A program made the translations under genes and the position numbers. A stretch of 64,000 nt of DNA from Streptomyces sp. NBC_01210. GTDB lineage: Bacteria > Actinomycetota > Actinomycetes > Streptomycetales > Streptomycetaceae. The DNA lies in the NCBI RefSeq assembly GCF_036010325.1, contig NZ_CP108549.1:434001-498000 (forward strand), in the 5' to 3' direction. Of this stretch, positions 8,514 through 18,234 are shown piece after piece (position 1 is the first letter of the stretch; each line of letters starts with the position of its first letter). The notes under the pieces are model-generated. The model saw only the letters and a program-made list of their open reading frames with translations, was not told the DNA's origin and ran no database searches.

Positions 8514-9350
8514 GTGAGTAAATGGCAGCTGGCCGAGACATTCCGCAGCACGTCGGGCGACGTCCGCTGGGACAGTCTCGGACAACCCGGCCAGGACCCG
8601 GTCGTGCTCCTCCACGGCACACCCTTCTCCTCGTATGTCTGGCGCGCTGTCGCCCGCTCACTCGCCCGCCGTCACCAGGTATTCGTGTGGGACATGCCCG
8701 GTTACGGGACATCGGAGAAGTCCGCCGGCCAGGATGTCTCCCTGGCTGCTCAGGGCGGGGTCTTCACCGAGCTGCTGGCACACTGGGGCCTGGAGGAACC
8801 CCTGGTGGTCGCCCACGACTTCGGCGGTGCCGTCTCCTTGCGGGCGCATCTACTGCACGGCGCCCGCTACCGCGCGCTCGCTCTGATTGACCCGGTCGCT
8901 CTGGCCCCGTGGGGGTCCCCGTTCTTCCAGCTTGTCGGCGAGCACTCAGAGGTCTTCGAGCAACTGCCGCCCACACTGCACCACGCCCTGGTACGCGAGT
9001 ACATAAGATCGGCCAGCAGCCCCGGCCTGCACCCGGCAGTCCTCGACCGGCTCGTCCAGCCCTGGCTCGGCGACCCCGGCCAGGCAGCCTTCTACCGGCA
9101 GATCGCCCAGGCCGACCAGCTCTACACCGACGAGGTGCAGGACCGGTACGGCGAGATCAGCATCCCGACTCTGGTGTGCTGGGGCGAGGACGACACCTGG
9201 ATTCCCGTGGCAAAGGGACGCGAGCTCTCTGCCCGCATCCCGGGCGCGCGACTTGAGCGAATCGCCGGTGCGGGCCATCTCGTCCAAGAAGACGCACCAG
9301 CCGAACTCACAGCCGCTCTCATCGCCTTCCTCCAGCACCACCCGCACTAA
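8514..9350 (+). CDS. Alpha/beta-hydrolase with Asp nucleophile (dehalogenase / epoxide hydrolase-like)
   Basis: The 278-residue protein has HGTPFSSYVWR (oxyanion region), PGYGTSEK, the nucleophile elbow VVAHDFGGAVSL with Asp in place of Ser, CWGEDDTWIP (acid) and AGHLVQEDAP (catalytic His). An Asp elbow is known in haloalkane dehalogenases, fluoroacetate dehalogenases and epoxide hydrolases. A GTG start at 8514 is preceded by GAGAGGAAC. It appears monocistronic, with a candidate terminator about 200 bp downstream. Which of the three activities applies cannot be told here. Confidence 0.85.
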   Translation: MSKWQLAETFRSTSGDVRWDSLGQPGQDPVVLLHGTPFSSYVWRAVARSLARRHQVFVWDMPGYGTSEKSAGQDVSLAAQGGVFTELLAHWGLEEPLVVAHDFGGAVSLRAHLLHGARYRALALIDPVALAPWGSPFFQLVGEHSEVFEQLPPTLHHALVREYIRSASSPGLHPAVLDRLVQPWLGDPGQAAFYRQIAQADQLYTDEVQDRYGEISIPTLVCWGEDDTWIPVAKGRELSARIPGARLERIAGAGHLVQEDAPAELTAALIAFLQHHPH

Positions 9351-9609
9351 CGCCCAACAACCCGGTGGACCTTCCCGGCCACAGCACTTTCCCCGTCAGC
9401 TATCTGGCCAGTGACCGAGTTCGCCCGCATTCACCCGACAGTCCGGCCGGCTTCTACGCCAGCGCGACATGGCCTCATGTGGGAACTACGGATCGGACAA
9501 AGGGCAAGACGTGCCGATAGCGACACGAGCGGAGCACGCCCAACGACCACAAGTACGCCCGCTTCAGGCGGACCTCACGGGCGGGCGGGCGTTTTAGGGG
9601 CAGGAGGAG
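9351..9609. other. Intergenic, no gene recognised apart from the terminator
   Basis: No coding sequence is supported between the hydrolase and the patatin relic. Confidence 0.4.
9555..9595 (+). terminator. Candidate rho-independent terminator
   Basis: ACGCCCGC (9555-9562) pairs with GCGGGCGT (9585-9592) and is followed by a short T run. It lies 200 bp after the hydrolase gene, which has no other candidate. Confidence 0.45.
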
Positions 9610-9614
9610 AGGTC

Positions 9615-10222
9615 GTACAGCCTGGATGGTCGGCTCGTCGTCGGGCTGCACGAGGCCGGTGTGGACCTGGCCGAGGCCGATCTGTTCATCGGTACCTCGG
9701 CAGGCGCGATCGTCGGCGCCCTGCTGGCCTCCGGCCAGGACTGCAGCCGACTCGCTAGACCGATGGCCGGACCGGAAGCTGCTCATCACCGCGGTGAACG
9801 CCGGTACCGGCGAGTCGGAGGTCTTCGACGATGCTGGCGCCCCGCTGTCCTCCGTCGTTGCGGCAAGCACTGCCTTCCCGGGCATCTATCCGTCGATTAC
9901 CATCAACAACCGCCCGTACATGGATGGTGGACTGCGGTCGGGAACCAGTGCCGACCTCGCCGTTGGTGCGCGCGTGGTGGTCGTCATCGAGCCGATGGCT
10001 CATCTACTCCCCCGCGAGCCGCTCACCCAGGAACTTGCGCAAGCCGGTTCGGACGCGGTCGTGACGATCAGTCCTGACGAAGAGACAACGCAGGTATTCG
10101 CGCGCGACCTGCACGACCGGGCGGCCTGGCAACCGGCCTACCGAGCCGGAGGCGGGCAAGCCGCCGAAACCGCTGAGCGGATCCGCGCTACATGGCATAA
10201 CCCGCGGCAGTCGCCGAGATGA
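9615..10222 (+). pseudogene. Patatin-like phospholipase, internally deleted and frameshifted
   Basis: One frame carries LHEAGVDLAEADLFIGTSAG, which includes the GxSxG serine-lipase elbow. After about 9760 the match moves to another frame: LLITAVNAGTGESEVFD, then STAFPGIYPSITINNRPYMD and GG, the DGG/DGA catalytic Asp region. The roughly 100 residues that normally separate these parts are missing, and so is the true N terminus. The gene is therefore dead by deletion plus frameshift. Confidence 0.7.
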
Positions 10223-10492
10223 CGATCGGCTCCCGGGAACAGGCACCGTAATACGCCCCCACGCCGCCTCCGTAGAGCGCCGAACCGCCAACGAGCAGGC
10301 GCATCCGGCTCCCTCGTTGATCGTGCAGCCAAGTGGGGAGGAAGAGCCAGGACTAGCGATTTTCACGGATCCTCATCACAGCAACAGCCGCCGCCTCACC
10401 ACAAGTTCCTGCCGCTATTGCACACGCGCCCCGGTCGCAGGACCCGGCGAACAGGTGCAGTGCAGAGATGCCGCGCTGGGTACGCTCCGATC
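10223..10492. other. Intergenic, no gene recognised
   Basis: Short frames only. The region precedes the interrupted MFS gene, and no convincing promoter was seen. Confidence 0.4.
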
Positions 10493-11737
10493 ATGCCGCG
10501 TCTGATGGACGTTCCTGGGTACATACGCTTCTGGACCGCCTCCGCAGTCTCAGCTTTCGGCTCGCAGGTCTCTGGGCTGGCACTGCAGATTCTCACCGCC
10601 GTCACGTTGAGTGCATCTGCCACAGAGGTAGGCCTGGTCAACGCAGCCCGCTGGGCTCCCTACCTGCTCTTCGGCCTCGTGGCCGGGGTACTGGTGGATC
10701 GCTGCCGACGCAAGCCGATGATGGTCACCATGGATCTTGGCAGGGCTGTCCTGCTCAGTGCGATCCCCGTGCTGTAGGCGCTGGACCGGCTCAGTATCGC
10801 TGCACTGTGCGTGTGTGTCTTCGCCTTCGGAGTGCTGTGCCTGTTCTTCGAGGCGGCCAACCAGTCCTACGTGCCACGGCTGGTGCCCAAGGAACTCCTC
10901 AACGCAGGGTACGCCCGCATGGAGCAGGCCAGCGCGGTGGCCGGCTCGACCGGTCCACTGATCGCCGGAGTGCTGATCCGGTTCATCGGTGCACCCCTTG
11001 CCATCCTGGTGGACGCAATCACCTATCTGATGTCAGGCATGCTGCTCGCCTCGGTACGAGAACACGATCCCATCCCCGATCGAGGCGCGCGGCGCAGCCT
11101 TGGCAGCGAGTTGCGCGAGGGTGTGGCCTGGGTCTACCGCCATCGGACGCTGGCATCCATCGCGCTGACCTCGCACGCGATGCTCCTCTTCAACACCATC
11201 GTGAGCACGGTCTTCGTGGTTTACGCGCTGCGTGAGTTGAAGATCGGGGACTTCGGCCTGGGAGTGACCTACGCCTGTGCGGGGCTCGGTGCAGTACTTG
11301 GTGGTGCGCTCTCGGGTTGGGTGGTGCGAAGACTGGACGTTGGTGCCACCTTGATCGCGTTCCGCATCCTTGCCGCGGTTGCCTGGCTGCCGCTGGTCCT
11401 TGCTGAGCGTGGACTGTGGGGGCTGCTCTCGGTATCGCTGGCCTTCTTCTTGGTGTCCTTGGCGATCTCGATCGAAAGCCCGGTGGAGATGAGCTATCGC
11501 CAATCAGTGACGCCCGACCGGCTACGGGGCCGGATGAACGCCACCATCCGCTCGTTCAACTGGGGGATGGTGGCGGTGGGGGCGCCGCTCGGCGGATTGC
11601 TCGCCGATCAGGTCAGCTATCGGTTCGCCTTGTGGGTGGGACTGTGGGGAGCGGTCATCCAGGCACTCGTACTTGCGGTATCCCGCACCCGGGACGCCCG
11701 CGCCGCCGATGAACTCGAGCCCTTGGCGACTGCGTAA
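10493..11737 (+). pseudogene. MFS transporter interrupted by an in-frame amber codon
   Basis: A single frame encodes about 414 residues of a twelve-helix MFS exporter of the MFS_3/Enterobactin-exporter-like type. It runs from MPRLMDVPGYIRFWTASAVS and the motif LVDRCRRKPMM after helix 2 to a helix-rich C terminus. A TAG at 10775-10777 (after LLSAIPVL) splits it. The frame is unchanged on both sides, so one base substitution, for example from TGG or CAG, explains it. A downstream start at 10811 would lack the first helices. Probably non-functional unless the stop is suppressed or is a sequencing error. Confidence 0.75.
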
Positions 11738-11874
11738 GACAGGGCGGCGCGGGCGGTGTTGCGGAATCAGGTTTTCGAGCGGCACAGGCACTGCGTCGCC
11801 ACGCGTTACTCCGTCCGAGTGATCAGCCGCAAATCCGAATATCCGCCAATCGGCCCGCGGGCCACCATTGCCGG

Positions 11875-14871
11875 ATGGGGATACGAACCACAGCAGACAG
11901 CGGGAACTCCCGGCCGCACGCATATCACGCGTTCATCTCATACAGCCACGCACGGGACCAGCCCGTGGCCGTGGCGTTGCAGCGAGAGGTGAGCCGGTTC
12001 GGCGTGCCCTGGTACAGCCACCAGGTTGCCCGTCCCTCGGCTACGCAGGGGCGCATTCCACAGCCATTGCGTATCTTCCGAGACGAGACGGACCTGACGG
12101 CCGCGCCGGGGCTGTGGCCGGAGATCGTCAAGGCGCTGAGCGCAGCGGAGTGGTTGATTCTCATGGCCTCACCGGCGGCAGCTGCCTCGGGGTGGGTCCA
12201 GCGGGAAGTGAACTGGTGGCTGGAGAACAGGTCGCCCGACCGGATTCTCATCGCCCTGGTCGGCGGGCAGCTCATCTGGCGCGGTGACGACTTCGACTGG
12301 ACGGCGACCGACGCGGTCCCCGGCGAACTGGCCAACGCCTTCCGGCACGAACCGTGCTGGGTAGACCTTCGACCGCTCCGGCCGACCGCTCCGCCCGATC
12401 CAACCAGGCCGGCCTCAGCGGCCGCCCGTACGCCGCAACTGCGGCTGGGTGACATCGTGGCAGACTTCGCCGCGCCGATCCGGGGCGTCGACAAGGGGAC
12501 CCTCACCGGTGAGCACATCCGCCAGCGGCGGCGCACCCGACGTACCGTCGCGACCGCAGTCGCCTCGCTCACCGCGCTGACCATCGTGGCGGCCACACTC
12601 GCCGTTGTCGCCCTTGATGAACAGGCTCGGGCGGACCGGGAGCGGGGCACGGCTGTGCATCAGCGCGACAAGGCACTGGCCAACCAGTTGGTCGCCGAGG
12701 CGGGCACCGTTGAGGACACCCAGCCCGGCCTCGCCCGTCAGCTGCTCGCCGGGGCAGGAAGGCTCTCACTGACACCCCAGGTGGCCGGGGCCCTGATCTC
12801 GGGAAGGACGGTCCCCCGGGAGATCCACCTTTCCGCCGGCTCCTTCGCCTTCAGCCCGGACGGGCGGACACTGGCCGCGGTGAAGAGCGGACGAACCGAG
12901 CCGGAGAGAGCCTCCGGCACCCTTCCGGCGCGGGACGGCGAGGTCACGCTGTACGACAACCGCACCCTGAAGGCAAGCGGCCACATCGGTCTCGGGGAGA
13001 CACCAGCCGGTCCGATCGCCGTCAGCAGGACGAATCTCCTCGCCGTGGCCCAAGGCTCCACGGTCCGGATCTGGGACATCGCGCGGCCCCAGCATCCGGA
13101 AACACGGCCCGCTCTCGCCGGTCACGACTCGCTCGTCGATGCCGTCGCCATCAGTCCGGACGGCCGGACGGCCGCGAGCGTCGCCGGTGGGAGCGGCTAC
13201 GACGGTGAGCTCATTCTCTGGGACCTCACGAACCCGGATCGTCCCGAGCGAATCACCTCGCTCCGCTCACCCCGGCTGCGGGACACGTCCCACCACCGGC
13301 TCCAGTTCCAGCCGGGTGGCGGCACCCTGGCCCTGACGGGCGGCGCGGACAGTCCGGTGTTCTTCGACTTGTCCAACCCGCGTCGGCCCACCGTCCTGCC
13401 GACCCGCGACGCGACGCGGTCCCTCCGATCACTGTCCTTCGCTCCCGACGGACAGCATCTGGTGGCCTACGGGGACAACCGGATCCGGCGCTGGGCGGTC
13501 GAGGAGAAAGGCGTCCTGAGCAAGCCGCGCGAACTTCCATTATCCGAACCGCTGATCGAGATCGACAACATCGCGTACGGTGCCGGCGGTCGCGTCGCCG
13601 CCATCGCCGAGAACGGCAGGGTGCACCTGTGGGAGCAGGCCCCCGGGAGCGACGCCGCGGCGCTCGTCGCCCAGTTGCCCGTCCCCGAGTGGGACTCCTA
13701 CAACTCGGAAGAGCTCGGGTTCAGCCCCGACGGCACGCAGCTGGCGATGCTGAGTCCCGGCAGCAACGCAGGCCCCGGCGGGGCCGACGTCGGTTCGGGA
13801 ACACTGAGGATCTGGAATGTCGTGGACGGACGACAGCGCGGAGCGGTGGGCGCCGCCCCGGGCCTCGCCGCCCTCAGTCCCAACGGCCGCCTGCTCGCAG
13901 CCGTCGATGGGCCTGACGGTGACACGATTCGGCTCTGGGACACTTCCCGCCCCCGCACGCCCCGACCACTTGGCGCAGTCAAGGGCCCCGGAGCAGAAGG
14001 CCTGGTCTTCAGCCCAGACGGCAGGACCGTCGCCGCGCAGGCGGATGGCGCTGTCTGGACGATCGACGTGCACGATCCCCGCAGGCCGCGTGCCCTCGGC
14101 ACCTGGCGAACACCCGGTGCCATGTTGATCATGAGCTTGCTGTTCTACGACAACCGGGTAGTCGCGGCAGGCGACCTCACGGGCAGTGTGTTTCTGCTCG
14201 ACACGAAGCGGGCCGGGCATCTCGGCCCAGTCGGCACGCTGGCCACCACACGGGGAGCCGTGACCTCCATGGCAGTGATCCGCCCGGCTCCCGACCGGCC
14301 GCTGCTCGCCGTGACCGGGTTCGAGAAAGGGGCGGCCGTCGTCCAGCTGTGGGACGTCTCGGACCCAGCGAACGGCCGGCCCGCCGACGATGCTCTTTCC
14401 GCCGGGAACTACCAGACACAGCAGCTCGCAGTCAGCCGGGACGGAAAACTCCTCGCCGCGGCCAAACGAGACGGGACAGTGCTGCTGTGGCGGTTCCACA
14501 GCCCTGGCAAGGCGCCGTACCGGTTCCCTCGCATCCAGGACACCGGAGATGTCAACGAAGTCGAACTGAGCGGCAACGGGAAGAGGTTGGTCACGGTCGG
14601 CCGGGACCGGACGATCCGCAGCTACGACGTGGGCGCAAGCGACACCACTCTGCAGGCGATTCTGCACATCGGCCATGGAGCCGACACCGAGCTGTCCTTC
14701 GCCGGGGACGACCACACCCTGGCCGTCAGCACCAGTTACGGAAAGATCAACTTCTGGGAGCTCGACCCGGACTCCAACATCGAAGAGCTGTGCACGGGGG
14801 TCGGTAAACGAATCAGCCCTGAGGAGTGGACGCGCCACGTGCCGGATCTGCCGTACCGGCCGCCGTGCTGA
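11875..14871 (+). CDS. TIR-domain / transmembrane / WD40-repeat protein
   Basis: The 998-residue product has three parts. Residues about 15-150 are a TIR domain (AFISYSHARDQPVAVAL, then FRDETDLTAAPGLW and ILMASPAAAASGWVQREV). A single hydrophobic segment near 222-246 (VATAVASLTALTIVAATLAV) follows basic residues. The remaining roughly 700 residues form a beta-propeller with repeated FSPDGRTLAA and LWD motifs. Bacterial TIR domains often cleave NAD+, and WD40 partners act as sensors in conflict and defence proteins. A membrane-tethered sensor-effector is plausible but untested. No partner gene is adjacent. Start at the first ATG, without a strong ribosome site. Confidence 0.85.
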   Translation: MGIRTTADSGNSRPHAYHAFISYSHARDQPVAVALQREVSRFGVPWYSHQVARPSATQGRIPQPLRIFRDETDLTAAPGLWPEIVKALSAAEWLILMASPAAAASGWVQREVNWWLENRSPDRILIALVGGQLIWRGDDFDWTATDAVPGELANAFRHEPCWVDLRPLRPTAPPDPTRPASAAARTPQLRLGDIVADFAAPIRGVDKGTLTGEHIRQRRRTRRTVATAVASLTALTIVAATLAVVALDEQARADRERGTAVHQRDKALANQLVAEAGTVEDTQPGLARQLLAGAGRLSLTPQVAGALISGRTVPREIHLSAGSFAFSPDGRTLAAVKSGRTEPERASGTLPARDGEVTLYDNRTLKASGHIGLGETPAGPIAVSRTNLLAVAQGSTVRIWDIARPQHPETRPALAGHDSLVDAVAISPDGRTAASVAGGSGYDGELILWDLTNPDRPERITSLRSPRLRDTSHHRLQFQPGGGTLALTGGADSPVFFDLSNPRRPTVLPTRDATRSLRSLSFAPDGQHLVAYGDNRIRRWAVEEKGVLSKPRELPLSEPLIEIDNIAYGAGGRVAAIAENGRVHLWEQAPGSDAAALVAQLPVPEWDSYNSEELGFSPDGTQLAMLSPGSNAGPGGADVGSGTLRIWNVVDGRQRGAVGAAPGLAALSPNGRLLAAVDGPDGDTIRLWDTSRPRTPRPLGAVKGPGAEGLVFSPDGRTVAAQADGAVWTIDVHDPRRPRALGTWRTPGAMLIMSLLFYDNRVVAAGDLTGSVFLLDTKRAGHLGPVGTLATTRGAVTSMAVIRPAPDRPLLAVTGFEKGAAVVQLWDVSDPANGRPADDALSAGNYQTQQLAVSRDGKLLAAAKRDGTVLLWRFHSPGKAPYRFPRIQDTGDVNEVELSGNGKRLVTVGRDRTIRSYDVGASDTTLQAILHIGHGADTELSFAGDDHTLAVSTSYGKINFWELDPDSNIEELCTGVGKRISPEEWTRHVPDLPYRPPC

Positions 14872-15208
14872 TGAACAGCGCCGCCGGCCCGGTTCGGCAT
14901 TCAGGATCCCAGGCAGGGCCGAGCCGCACTGTCCGGGCGGGCAGGACGGTGCAGGGCAGGACACATGTGGAGGTCCCGCTGGCGCAGACACCACCAAGTC
15001 ACCGCCCACCGCCACTACATGCGAAGCTGGGCGCCGGCTCGACCGACGCCTGCGGCTACCGCGCCGACTTCGGCCTGCTGCTCGCACCGTGCACCCCGGC
15101 CGTCCTGCTCGCCGCCCGCGCACGCGGCGCGTGGGCCGAACCGATTGGTGGTCAGCGGGCCATGGTTCTCACACTGGGCGTGGGGGTGGCGTGGCTAGTG
15201 TGACTGTC
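14872..15208. other. Intergenic, no gene recognised
   Basis: Frames remain open across this 337-bp stretch but show no known domain. The upstream extension of the methyltransferase frame is unsupported. Confidence 0.4.
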
Positions 15209-15982
15209 ATGAACGACGCTTCAGTGACCCGGTTCTACGATCAACTTGCAGCGGACTATCACCTCATCTACGGCGACTGGGACAGCGCAGTGGTACGCCA
15301 AGGCAAGGCTCTGGATGCAGTGATCCGCTCAGCCCTCGGTGCAAAGTCCGCCACGGTGCTGCTGGACTGCGCATGTGGGATCGGTACCCAGGCCGTTGGC
15401 CTCGCGCTGCGGGGACACCGGGTCACGGGTACCGACATCAGCCCGGCCGCCGCCGAGCGTGCGGGGCGGGAGGCGGCTCAGCGCGGCCTGGAGATGCCCA
15501 CGCAGGCAGCCGACATGCGATCGCTCCCATTCGAAGACGCCGCCTTCGACGTTGTAGTGTGCGCCGACAACTCCCTGCCTCACCTGCTGACCGCGGAAGA
15601 TCTGCGCACGGCGCTGGGCGAGATGCGCCGCGTACTGCGCAGCGGGGGCCTGCTGCTGATCAGCACCCGGCCTTACGACCAGATCCGGCAGCCCCATCCC
15701 GCCTCGACGGCCCCGCAGCTCCATGGGACGGGAAGCGGTCGGACTGTCACCTTCCAGCTGTGGGACTGGCACGAGGATGGCGAGCGCTACGACTTGGAGC
15801 ACTTCCAGTTGATCCCCGACGGCCGTGACTGGCGTGTCGAGGTACGGCGTACCACGTACTGGGCCCTCACCCAGGAGCAGCTGACCGGTTTCGTGACTCA
15901 GGCGGGATTCGATGCGCCCGCGTGGATGCTGCCCGAAGACAGCGCCTTCTTCCAGCCTCTTCTCACGGCGCGGGTTCCGTGA
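15209..15982 (+). CDS. Class I SAM-dependent methyltransferase
   Basis: From the ATG at 15209 the product is 257 residues. It opens with VTRFYDQLAADYHLIYGDWD and has the SAM-binding motif I VLLDCACGIGTQAVGLA, motif II GTDISPAAAERA, and a post-I acidic region FEDAAFDVVVCADNSLPHLL followed by MRRVLRSGGLLLIS. This matches small-molecule methyltransferases such as the glycine/sarcosine type. The frame is open 500 bp further upstream but with no homology, so the internal ATG is preferred. The methyl acceptor is unknown, and the gene has no operon partner. Confidence 0.87.
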   Translation: MNDASVTRFYDQLAADYHLIYGDWDSAVVRQGKALDAVIRSALGAKSATVLLDCACGIGTQAVGLALRGHRVTGTDISPAAAERAGREAAQRGLEMPTQAADMRSLPFEDAAFDVVVCADNSLPHLLTAEDLRTALGEMRRVLRSGGLLLISTRPYDQIRQPHPASTAPQLHGTGSGRTVTFQLWDWHEDGERYDLEHFQLIPDGRDWRVEVRRTTYWALTQEQLTGFVTQAGFDAPAWMLPEDSAFFQPLLTARVP

Positions 15983-16014
15983 CGCGGGCTGCCACCTAGG
16001 GGTGCTATCGCTGA

Positions 16015-16164
16015 GTGGTCGAGCGGACCCTCGCCTGGTTGCACGGCTTCCGGCGCCTGCGCGTCCGCCGGGAACGACGTTGCGACATCCGCGAAGCGTT
16101 TCTCAAACTCGCCGGCTGCCTCATCACCACCCACAACTCAGCTCACTGTGTTGGCCGTTGTTAG
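16015..16164 (+). pseudogene. IS5-family transposase C-terminal relic
   Basis: The frame VVERTLAWLHGFRRLRVRRE followed by EAFLKLAGCLITTHN is the C-terminal end of IS5 (IS112-like) DDE transposases, including the catalytic Glu of the VVERT motif. It ends at a TAG overlapping a candidate terminal repeat at 16146-16165 (TGTGTTGGCCGTTGTTAG). The rest of the element upstream is gone. Confidence 0.7.
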
Positions 16165-16487
16165 TCCGAGTTAGCCGCGAAGCCGCTGTCGTGAATCACG
16201 GGACACGCTTGTTGCGTGATGACGATCCAGGCATCGACCTCATTAGGGGATGTCCTGATGGCGCTGATCAGCTCCTCGACGACTTCCAGCTTCGACTTGC
16301 GCACGTTCATCCTGAGTTGCTCAATCGACACCTCCTGATACGGCATGCTCAGCTGCCACAACAACCGCATGAGATAGCGGCACTCTTGCTGCTCCCGGTC
16401 GTCCGCGAGCCGGTCATGGATCACTGCCTGGACACGTCGCCGCTGAGCGTCGTCACGAAAACCCTCGCTGAGGTCCGTCAAGGTCAC
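16161..16487 (-). CDS. Small hypothetical protein
   Basis: A 108-residue frame, MTLTDLSEGFRDDAQRRRVQ onward, is soluble and charged, with helix-rich composition. No domain was recognised. It lies between the right end of an IS5 relic and an oppositely placed IS-like end at 16757, so it could be an isolated survivor. Codon bias is weaker than in neighbours. It could also be a chance frame. Confidence 0.4.
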   Translation of the reverse strand: MTLTDLSEGFRDDAQRRRVQAVIHDRLADDREQQECRYLMRLLWQLSMPYQEVSIEQLRMNVRKSKLEVVEELISAIRTSPNEVDAWIVITQQACPVIHDSGFAANSD

Positions 16488-16756
16488 GGTCGGACACTAC
16501 CAACCACGTTCATCAGCAACGATGGGGCAGCAGCAGGTTCTCGACCACCCTGCCGAGCCAACGTGTTCAGCCGTCCGGGAGAAGGTCAAGCCCGGTCGGC
16601 GAAGCCGGCCGGGCCGGGTGTCGCCTGTAGGAGGAGTCGATGTCGGAGTCGAGACCGGCGTGATCCACCACAAGCTGCCGGACACACGGACAGGCAGGCT
16701 TTGCCGTGCCTGATGACACGATCAGGATGAAACCGGGCAGCTCGTTCCGTCAGAAG

Positions 16757-16780
16757 CTCCAACAACGGCTAACACACTGA
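16757..16780. repeat. IS5-like terminal repeat relic
   Basis: CCAACAACGGCTAACACACTG is the inverted counterpart of the repeat at 16146-16165, with one internal mismatch over about 15 bp. It looks like the opposite end of the same type of IS, with no transposase attached. Confidence 0.45.
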
Positions 16781-16805
16781 CGTGGAAGGTTGGCGACGCC
16801 TCGGT

Positions 16806-17372
16806 TCATGACGGCCGCCCGCCGAACTGCCAGTTGTGAACCTCAATGTCGGCATATTGGTCCGGGGTCAGGACGGCGCGTGCAGTGTCCGGGTCCGATG
16901 CCCGCACCAGCACCGCCGTACCCAGCCAGGTGGCGCCGTCGTCAGACAACAGCGGCCCGTACGCGATCAACTCGTCCTGGTCGGGCGGCACGGCGAGGTC
17001 TGCGGCCTGGCCCGTGCCGAGGCCGAGCACCAGGTACCGGTTGCCACCGGTGCGGCCACCGGGGAAATCCCACATGGTGCGCCCCAACGTGTTGCGCCAA
17101 CGGCGCAGCAGCACGTCGCGGTACATGCCTGCCTGATAGCCAGGCTCGTCGAAGGCGAACGCGCGAGCGGCGGCGGGATCCGGCAGGTCGACGATGTGCA
17201 CGCTGCCGGTGGGCGCGTCGCCGTCGCTGGTGAGGGTCGGGCCGCGGGCGATCATCTCCGTCGCGTACCGGTCCATGTAGGACCAGTGCTCTTCCAGCAG
17301 CTCGTGGCGCAGCGCCATGGAGCCGGGCCGATCGCGGTGGTAGCAGAAGAACTCCATGCCCACAGTCTTCAT
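16806..17372 (-). CDS. YciI-like (YCII-domain) protein
   Basis: The product is about 188 residues and holds two ferredoxin-like YCII units. The first has FFCYHRDRPGSMALRHELLE, then HWSYMDRYATEMIARGPTLT, VHIVDLPDPAAARAFAFDEP and GYQAGMYRDVLLRRW. The second ends VLVRASDPDTARAVLTPDQY, ADIEVHNW. YCII proteins bind small hydrophobic molecules or act as dehydrochlorinase-like enzymes; no activity can be assigned. Several starts are possible (17384, 17372, 17360). ATG 17372 is chosen as the first methionine giving a typical N terminus. Nearby IS relics flank both sides. Confidence 0.8.
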   Translation of the reverse strand: MKTVGMEFFCYHRDRPGSMALRHELLEEHWSYMDRYATEMIARGPTLTSDGDAPTGSVHIVDLPDPAAARAFAFDEPGYQAGMYRDVLLRRWRNTLGRTMWDFPGGRTGGNRYLVLGLGTGQAADLAVPPDQDELIAYGPLLSDDGATWLGTAVLVRASDPDTARAVLTPDQYADIEVHNWQFGGRPS

Positions 17373-17389
17373 CACCACGCGCAACCCTC

Positions 17390-17590
17390 TTACATCGGCT
17401 CACACAATGAGGTGAGTTGGCGGTGGGTGATGAGGCAGCAGGCCACTTCGCGGAAGGCTCCATGGATGTCGGCTCGTCGTTCCCAGCGGATTCTGAGGCG
17501 TCTGAAGCCGTGAAGCCAGGCGAAGGTTCGCTCGACCACCCATCGGTACGTTCCCGGGCCAGTTCCGTGCCGGGTGCCCCGGGCGGCCGA
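17390..17590 (-). pseudogene. Second IS5-family transposase C-terminal relic
   Basis: The minus strand reads RGTRHGTGPGTYRWVVERTF, then AWLHGFRRLRIRWERRADIH and FREVACCLITHRQL. It is the same transposase end as at 16015 but on the opposite strand and slightly diverged, so two copies existed. It is truncated upstream at about 17590. Confidence 0.75.
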
Positions 17591-17765
17591 TGGCCGGCAC
17601 GATGCCCAGGGTCGCGCCCTTCGGCGTCACCACAGAGGCTCACGGCCGACCACCTGTTGCGGCAAAGCCGCCCGGCCGAGAAGGAGCCGCTCCTGCCACC
17701 GGTAGCCGGGCCCGAGCAGGTCGGGACGGGGTTGTAGGCATCTGCGGTTCCATCTCTCGTAGCGG

Positions 17766-18226
17766 TTACCCTCCGGTCAAGCTTTCAACCTTTCTCCGCG
17801 TTTCTGCCAGACCTTCTGAGGCCGACGTGACGGAGCGGCCGAGGAAGCCCGCGCACTCCGAGCTGGAGCCAACACACGTCCAACCTCGCCCCGGCATCCA
17901 TGGCACCCGCAAGCGATTCACGAAGAGAGACGCGACGTTCCAGCCGATCGGGTCCCGCTTCTCGAACACCCAACGGCCGGGCAGGTATGTCGCCTCGTCG
18001 ACCTCCACCGGGTGATCCTTCATGTCGTAGACGACGTGACGAACAATTAGCACCGCCGAACCAGACTCCAACTTCAGATCGGCGGCCTCCCCCTCGGAGA
18101 CAACGTGATCGGGCCCGGACTCATTCTTGGTAATCCGGTGCAGGTGCATCGCGCGGGCGCCGGCCGTCAGATGCAGCGCCTCGACGACGTAGCTGGGAGC
18201 CTCCAGCCATCCGGCCGAGGTGATCA
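17766..18226 (-). pseudogene. GntR-family regulator, UTRA-domain relic
   Basis: The minus strand reads SAGWLEAPSYVVEALHLTAG, ARAMHLHRITKN, LESGSAVLIVRHVVYDMKDH and PVEVDEATYLPGRWVFE, a UTRA effector domain as in HutC/FarR-type GntR regulators. The DNA-binding half is absent. After about 17900 the reading no longer resembles the family. It starts almost back-to-back with the divergent DUF1152 gene. Confidence 0.65.
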
Positions 18227-18234
18227 GTACGCTG

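Noticed and set aside
10775..10777. Recoded amber codon in the MFS gene
   Set aside because: Nothing nearby indicates a recoding element, and a single substitution is simpler.
11740..11860. Possible transposase tail (CVATRY) just before the TIR gene
   Set aside because: Only a few residues resemble IS C termini; too short to call.
13540..15123. 527-residue minus-strand ORF
   Set aside because: Antisense shadow of the TIR-WD40 gene with no recognisable domain.
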